From the NCBI RefSeq assembly GCF_937906425.1, contig NZ_CALCYR010000195.1:1-17412 (forward strand): a DNA stretch of 17,412 nt. The letters are read 5' to 3'. This DNA comes from an uncultured Methanobrevibacter sp. (GTDB taxonomy: Archaea; Methanobacteriota; Methanobacteria; Methanobacteriales; Methanobacteriaceae). A program made the translations under genes and the position numbers. Below are positions 15,480-17,412 of the stretch, piece after piece (positions within the stretch are counted from its first letter, which is position 1; the number at the start of each line of letters is the position of its first letter). A model generated the notes under the pieces. The model saw nothing but the letters and a program-made list of their open reading frames with translations. It searched no databases and was not told the DNA's origin.

Positions 15480-15933
15480 TCATGGTTTTAAATTCTTTTT
15501 TCATGCAAATGCAAAGGTCGTCTCCTTCAAAAAAGCCGAAATTGTCAATTAATTCATACCCTAACTTCTTATATAGATTAATGGCCGCTATATTATCCTT
15601 TCCAGTTGTAATATACGAATACTTGAAATTGTCCTCAATAGCTAATTTCTCCAATGCCTTAACCATTTTATAAGCTATTCTCTTATTTCTATATCTCTTT
15701 TTAACATAAACTCTTTTTATTTCAATTGAATCCTTATCAAAAATCTTATAACTAGCGCAAGCGATTGGATTTCCCCAATTCAAGACAAGCAATACAATAT
15801 GCGGATCTTCAAGATTATTGTAATCTTCATATTTGAGGGCATCCTCTCCAATAAGAGAAAAATATTCATTATTCAATTCATTGGAAAGTTGAATGAATCT
15901 TTCATCCTTTTCATTGCTTAATACAGTTTCCAT
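15472..15933 (-). CDS. GNAT-family N-acetyltransferase
   Basis: The 153-residue single-domain protein matches the GNAT fold, transferring acetyl from acetyl-CoA to an amine. Motif A is IEIKRVYVKKRYRNKRIAYKMVKAL (about 70-94), where the acetyl-CoA pyrophosphate loop reads RYRNKRIA instead of the usual R-G-x-G-x-G/A and so lacks the glycines. Motif B is NIAAINLYKKLGYELI (114-129), which is well conserved. The substrate cannot be read from sequence; RimI-like protein acetylation and small-molecule acetylation are both possible. GTGAT at 15937-15941 lies 3 bases before the ATG and supports the start. The gene lies between thiL and cfbA on the same strand, but with long repeat-filled gaps that argue against tight operon coupling. 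Confidence 0.85.
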   Translation of the reverse strand: METVLSNEKDERFIQLSNELNNEYFSLIGEDALKYEDYNNLEDPHIVLLVLNWGNPIACASYKIFDKDSIEIKRVYVKKRYRNKRIAYKMVKALEKLAIEDNFKYSYITTGKDNIAAINLYKKLGYELIDNFGFFEGDDLCICMKKEFKTMIF

Positions 15934-15936
15934 TTT

Positions 15937-16037
15937 ATCACTTTAATAAAATATTTTTTCCTAACTAAGAAATCACTTAAATAAAATATTTTTTCCTAAC
16001 TAAGAAATCACTTTAATAAAATATTTTTTTCCTTAAG
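15937..16037. repeat. Threefold 35-bp tandem repeat in the GNAT gene leader
   Basis: ATCACTTTAATAAAATATTT-type units start at 15937, 15972 and 16007; the last is partial. On the GNAT gene's strand each unit ends AAAGTGAT or AAGTGAT, so the ribosome-binding GTGAT next to the ATG is present three times, each preceded by a T/A-rich box that could serve as a TATA element. Confidence 0.9.
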
Positions 16038-16144
16038 ATAATTAAAAAGAAATAAAAATAAAAATAAGTAAAATAAAGAGTTAAAATAAAAAAATAAGAA
16101 ATTAAATTAAAAATAGAATAAAAATAGTTATTTTAAAAAATAAA

Positions 16145-16211
16145 ATTATTCTCTAACTAGAAAAAATAAAATTATTCTCTAACTTGAAAAAATAATTAAT
16201 TATTCCTCTAA
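16145..16211. repeat. Tandem repeat spanning the cfbA 3' end (period 26/28)
   Basis: AAAAAATAAAATTATTCTCT is repeated with ATTATTCTCTAACT at 16145 and 16171. A diverged third copy, ATTATTCCTCTAA at 16199-16211, is the end of cfbA itself (Leu-Glu-Glu-stop). On the cfbA strand the two external copies supply AATTTTATTTTTTC-type T-runs that could terminate transcription. Confidence 0.75.
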
Positions 16212-17159
16212 AGAGTCAATAACCATTTGTTCTAAAATTTCAATCAATATGTCGTCTGCACAGATTGGTTCAGGATACAATATTTCTCCATCAAATTCCA
16301 TCTTAACATCACCATGGTCATGATGATGGTGATGATGCCCATGACTGTGGCTGTGATCGTGGCCATGACTGTGGTCATGATCATGATCATGATGATGGTG
16401 ATGGTGATGATGTCCACTTCCATCATCCTCTATAAGACCTAATATTGTAGGAATGTCACGAGTTGTATGAACTCCAGGTGCAATGAATACAGGAACAACA
16501 ACCAATCTGTCAACTTCGTTTTCGCTTACAAGCTTATTAATGGAAGTAGGGATATTAGGTTCCACAAGTTCCATAAATCCAAAATCACATGGATAATCTG
16601 TTTGAGCCTCATATTGACTGAATACATCTGAAATAAATTCCTTATTGTAATTTAATCTGCTTCCATGAGATACAAGCAATACTGCAGTTTTTGCATCCTC
16701 ATCAAGCTTTGAATCCTCCAAAGCGGTAGTAACCCTATTGTTAATGATTTCCAAAAGTCTTGGATTAGGGCCGATTGCATCAATAAGACTTAATTCTCCA
16801 TCAAAATCAACTTCCTCAAGGCCATACAAATAATGTCCTTCAGGATAATTGCCGTCAGGTTGTCTAGGATCTACTTCCTTAGGTTCAAGACCAAGAATAA
16901 TTGGAATATCAATATTTGTATGAATTCCAGGTGCTAAAAAGACAGGAGTAGCTACGATACGATTTAAATTAGGATTACGTTCTTTTAAAATGTTTATTGC
17001 TTCAGGTAATGTTGGATGAGCAACTTTCATATATCCAACTTCAGCATCAAAGTCAGTAGTTTCCTTAAATTTTTTACAAATCTCTGTAAAAACCTCTTCA
17101 GCATATGGGAGACTACTTCCATGACTTAATAATAAAACAGCAGTATTTTCATAACTCAT
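16200..17159 (-). CDS. cfbA: Two-domain sirohydrochlorin Ni/Co chelatase with a histidine-rich insert
   Basis: CfbA/CbiX inserts Ni2+ (for coenzyme F430) or Co2+ (for cobalamin) into sirohydrochlorin. Archaeal forms are commonly a single domain of about 130-145 residues; this one has 319 residues made of two tandem copies. Both copies keep the two metal/substrate histidines: LLSHGSS (H13) and APGIHTNIDIP (H80) in the first, LVSHGSR (H165) and APGVHTTRDIP (H231) in the second. Residues 250-282 hold 23 histidines mixed with Asp, Ser and Gly, in the same position as a non-His loop (92-113) of copy 1. This is a likely nickel or cobalt reservoir or delivery segment. Mixed CAT/CAC codons argue that it is natural. 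GTGAT at 17163-17167, 3 bases from the ATG, supports the start. The choice of Ni over Co is inferred from a methanogen host. Confidence 0.9.
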   Translation of the reverse strand: MSYENTAVLLLSHGSSLPYAEEVFTEICKKFKETTDFDAEVGYMKVAHPTLPEAINILKERNPNLNRIVATPVFLAPGIHTNIDIPIILGLEPKEVDPRQPDGNYPEGHYLYGLEEVDFDGELSLIDAIGPNPRLLEIINNRVTTALEDSKLDEDAKTAVLLVSHGSRLNYNKEFISDVFSQYEAQTDYPCDFGFMELVEPNIPTSINKLVSENEVDRLVVVPVFIAPGVHTTRDIPTILGLIEDDGSGHHHHHHHHDHDHDHSHGHDHSHSHGHHHHHHDHGDVKMEFDGEILYPEPICADDILIEILEQMVIDSLEE

Positions 17160-17412
17160 AATATCACATATAATTAAAAATCAGTATAATATCATAAAAT
17201 ATTAGAATAAATTAAATTTTATTTGTTTAAATTCATTTAATAATACTTTTTAGATTAATAATTAATAAACTTTGTTAAAGTATTAAAAAATTATTACTAA
17301 ATTGTTAAAATCCTTAAAAAAGTATTATTTTATATAAAAATTGGAAAAACTGGGAAGTTAAGGAAATAATAATTAGGAATAAAATAAAAAAAATAGTTTA
17401 AATTAATTTAAA
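17160..17412. other. AT-rich upstream region of cfbA
   Basis: These 253 bases to the window edge show no coding region or structured element that I can recognise. They should carry the cfbA promoter, but several A/T boxes are equally good TATA candidates, so none is chosen. Confidence 0.5.

Noticed and set aside
16313..16411. His-rich segment as a cloning tag or sequencing artefact
   Set aside because: It is interspersed with Asp, Ser and Gly, uses mixed CAT/CAC codons, lies in frame inside an intact chelatase and matches metal-binding inserts known in this family.
16244..16426. Met/Ile/Thr-rich open frame over the His-rich region
   Set aside because: It is an out-of-frame reading of CAT/CAC repeats on the same strand as cfbA; its repetitive composition is an artefact.

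Overview
The window looks like a chromosomal segment of a pseudomurein-walled methanogenic archaeon, most plausibly Methanobrevibacter or a close relative (Methanobacteriales). The support is indirect but consistent: very AT-rich DNA with archaeal-style spacers; a two-domain PurE; a UbiD-family decarboxylase of the size used in the archaeal mevalonate route; a CfbA/CbiX-type sirohydrochlorin chelatase (needed for coenzyme F430 and B12); an AmmeMemoRadiSam-family radical SAM enzyme; and ThiL. No rRNA, tRNA, CRISPR array, insertion sequence or integrase was seen.

Layout. 88-1209 (minus) is a family-2 glycosyltransferase with a coiled-coil tail. A 394-base AT-rich divergent spacer separates it from purE (1604-2608) and a UbiD-family decarboxylase (2839-4101). 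A plus-strand block follows that looks like one functional module: a bacterial-type glycerol-3-phosphate dehydrogenase (gpsA, 4280-5251), a glycosyltransferase/glycerophosphotransferase fusion (5415-8042), a LicC-like nucleotidyltransferase (8235-9002), a short TagB/TagF-like glycerophosphotransferase (9180-10400) and a long one (10521-12692). Convergent to it on the minus strand lie cfbA (16200-17159), a GNAT acetyltransferase (15472-15933), thiL (14053-15333) and amrS (12786-13850).

How the genes may work together. Archaeal membrane lipids are built on sn-glycerol-1-phosphate, so a GpsA producing sn-glycerol-3-phosphate needs another purpose. The adjacent nucleotidyltransferase could activate it (or a related polyol phosphate) with CTP, and the three glycerophosphotransferase-domain proteins could link it into a teichoic-acid-like or phosphodiester-linked surface polymer. 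This is the best candidate for an under-described system here: an archaeal wall-polymer pathway with a non-TagD activating enzyme, a fused GT2/phosphotransferase, and a polymerase-like enzyme ending in two repeats that resemble extracellular Ig-like domains of gut Firmicutes. No exporter or lipid-linked primer enzyme lies in the window.

The second striking feature is structural. Almost every spacer carries a short tandem duplication (periods of about 26-81 bp). Several span a stop codon and copy the last codons of the gene with its T-rich 3' flank (purE, the fusion gene, amrS, the GNAT gene, cfbA). Others lie in 5' leaders (GNAT, the left glycosyltransferase), and one of the same kind has expanded in frame inside thiL. 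Two proteins, PurE and CfbA, are also internal domain duplications.
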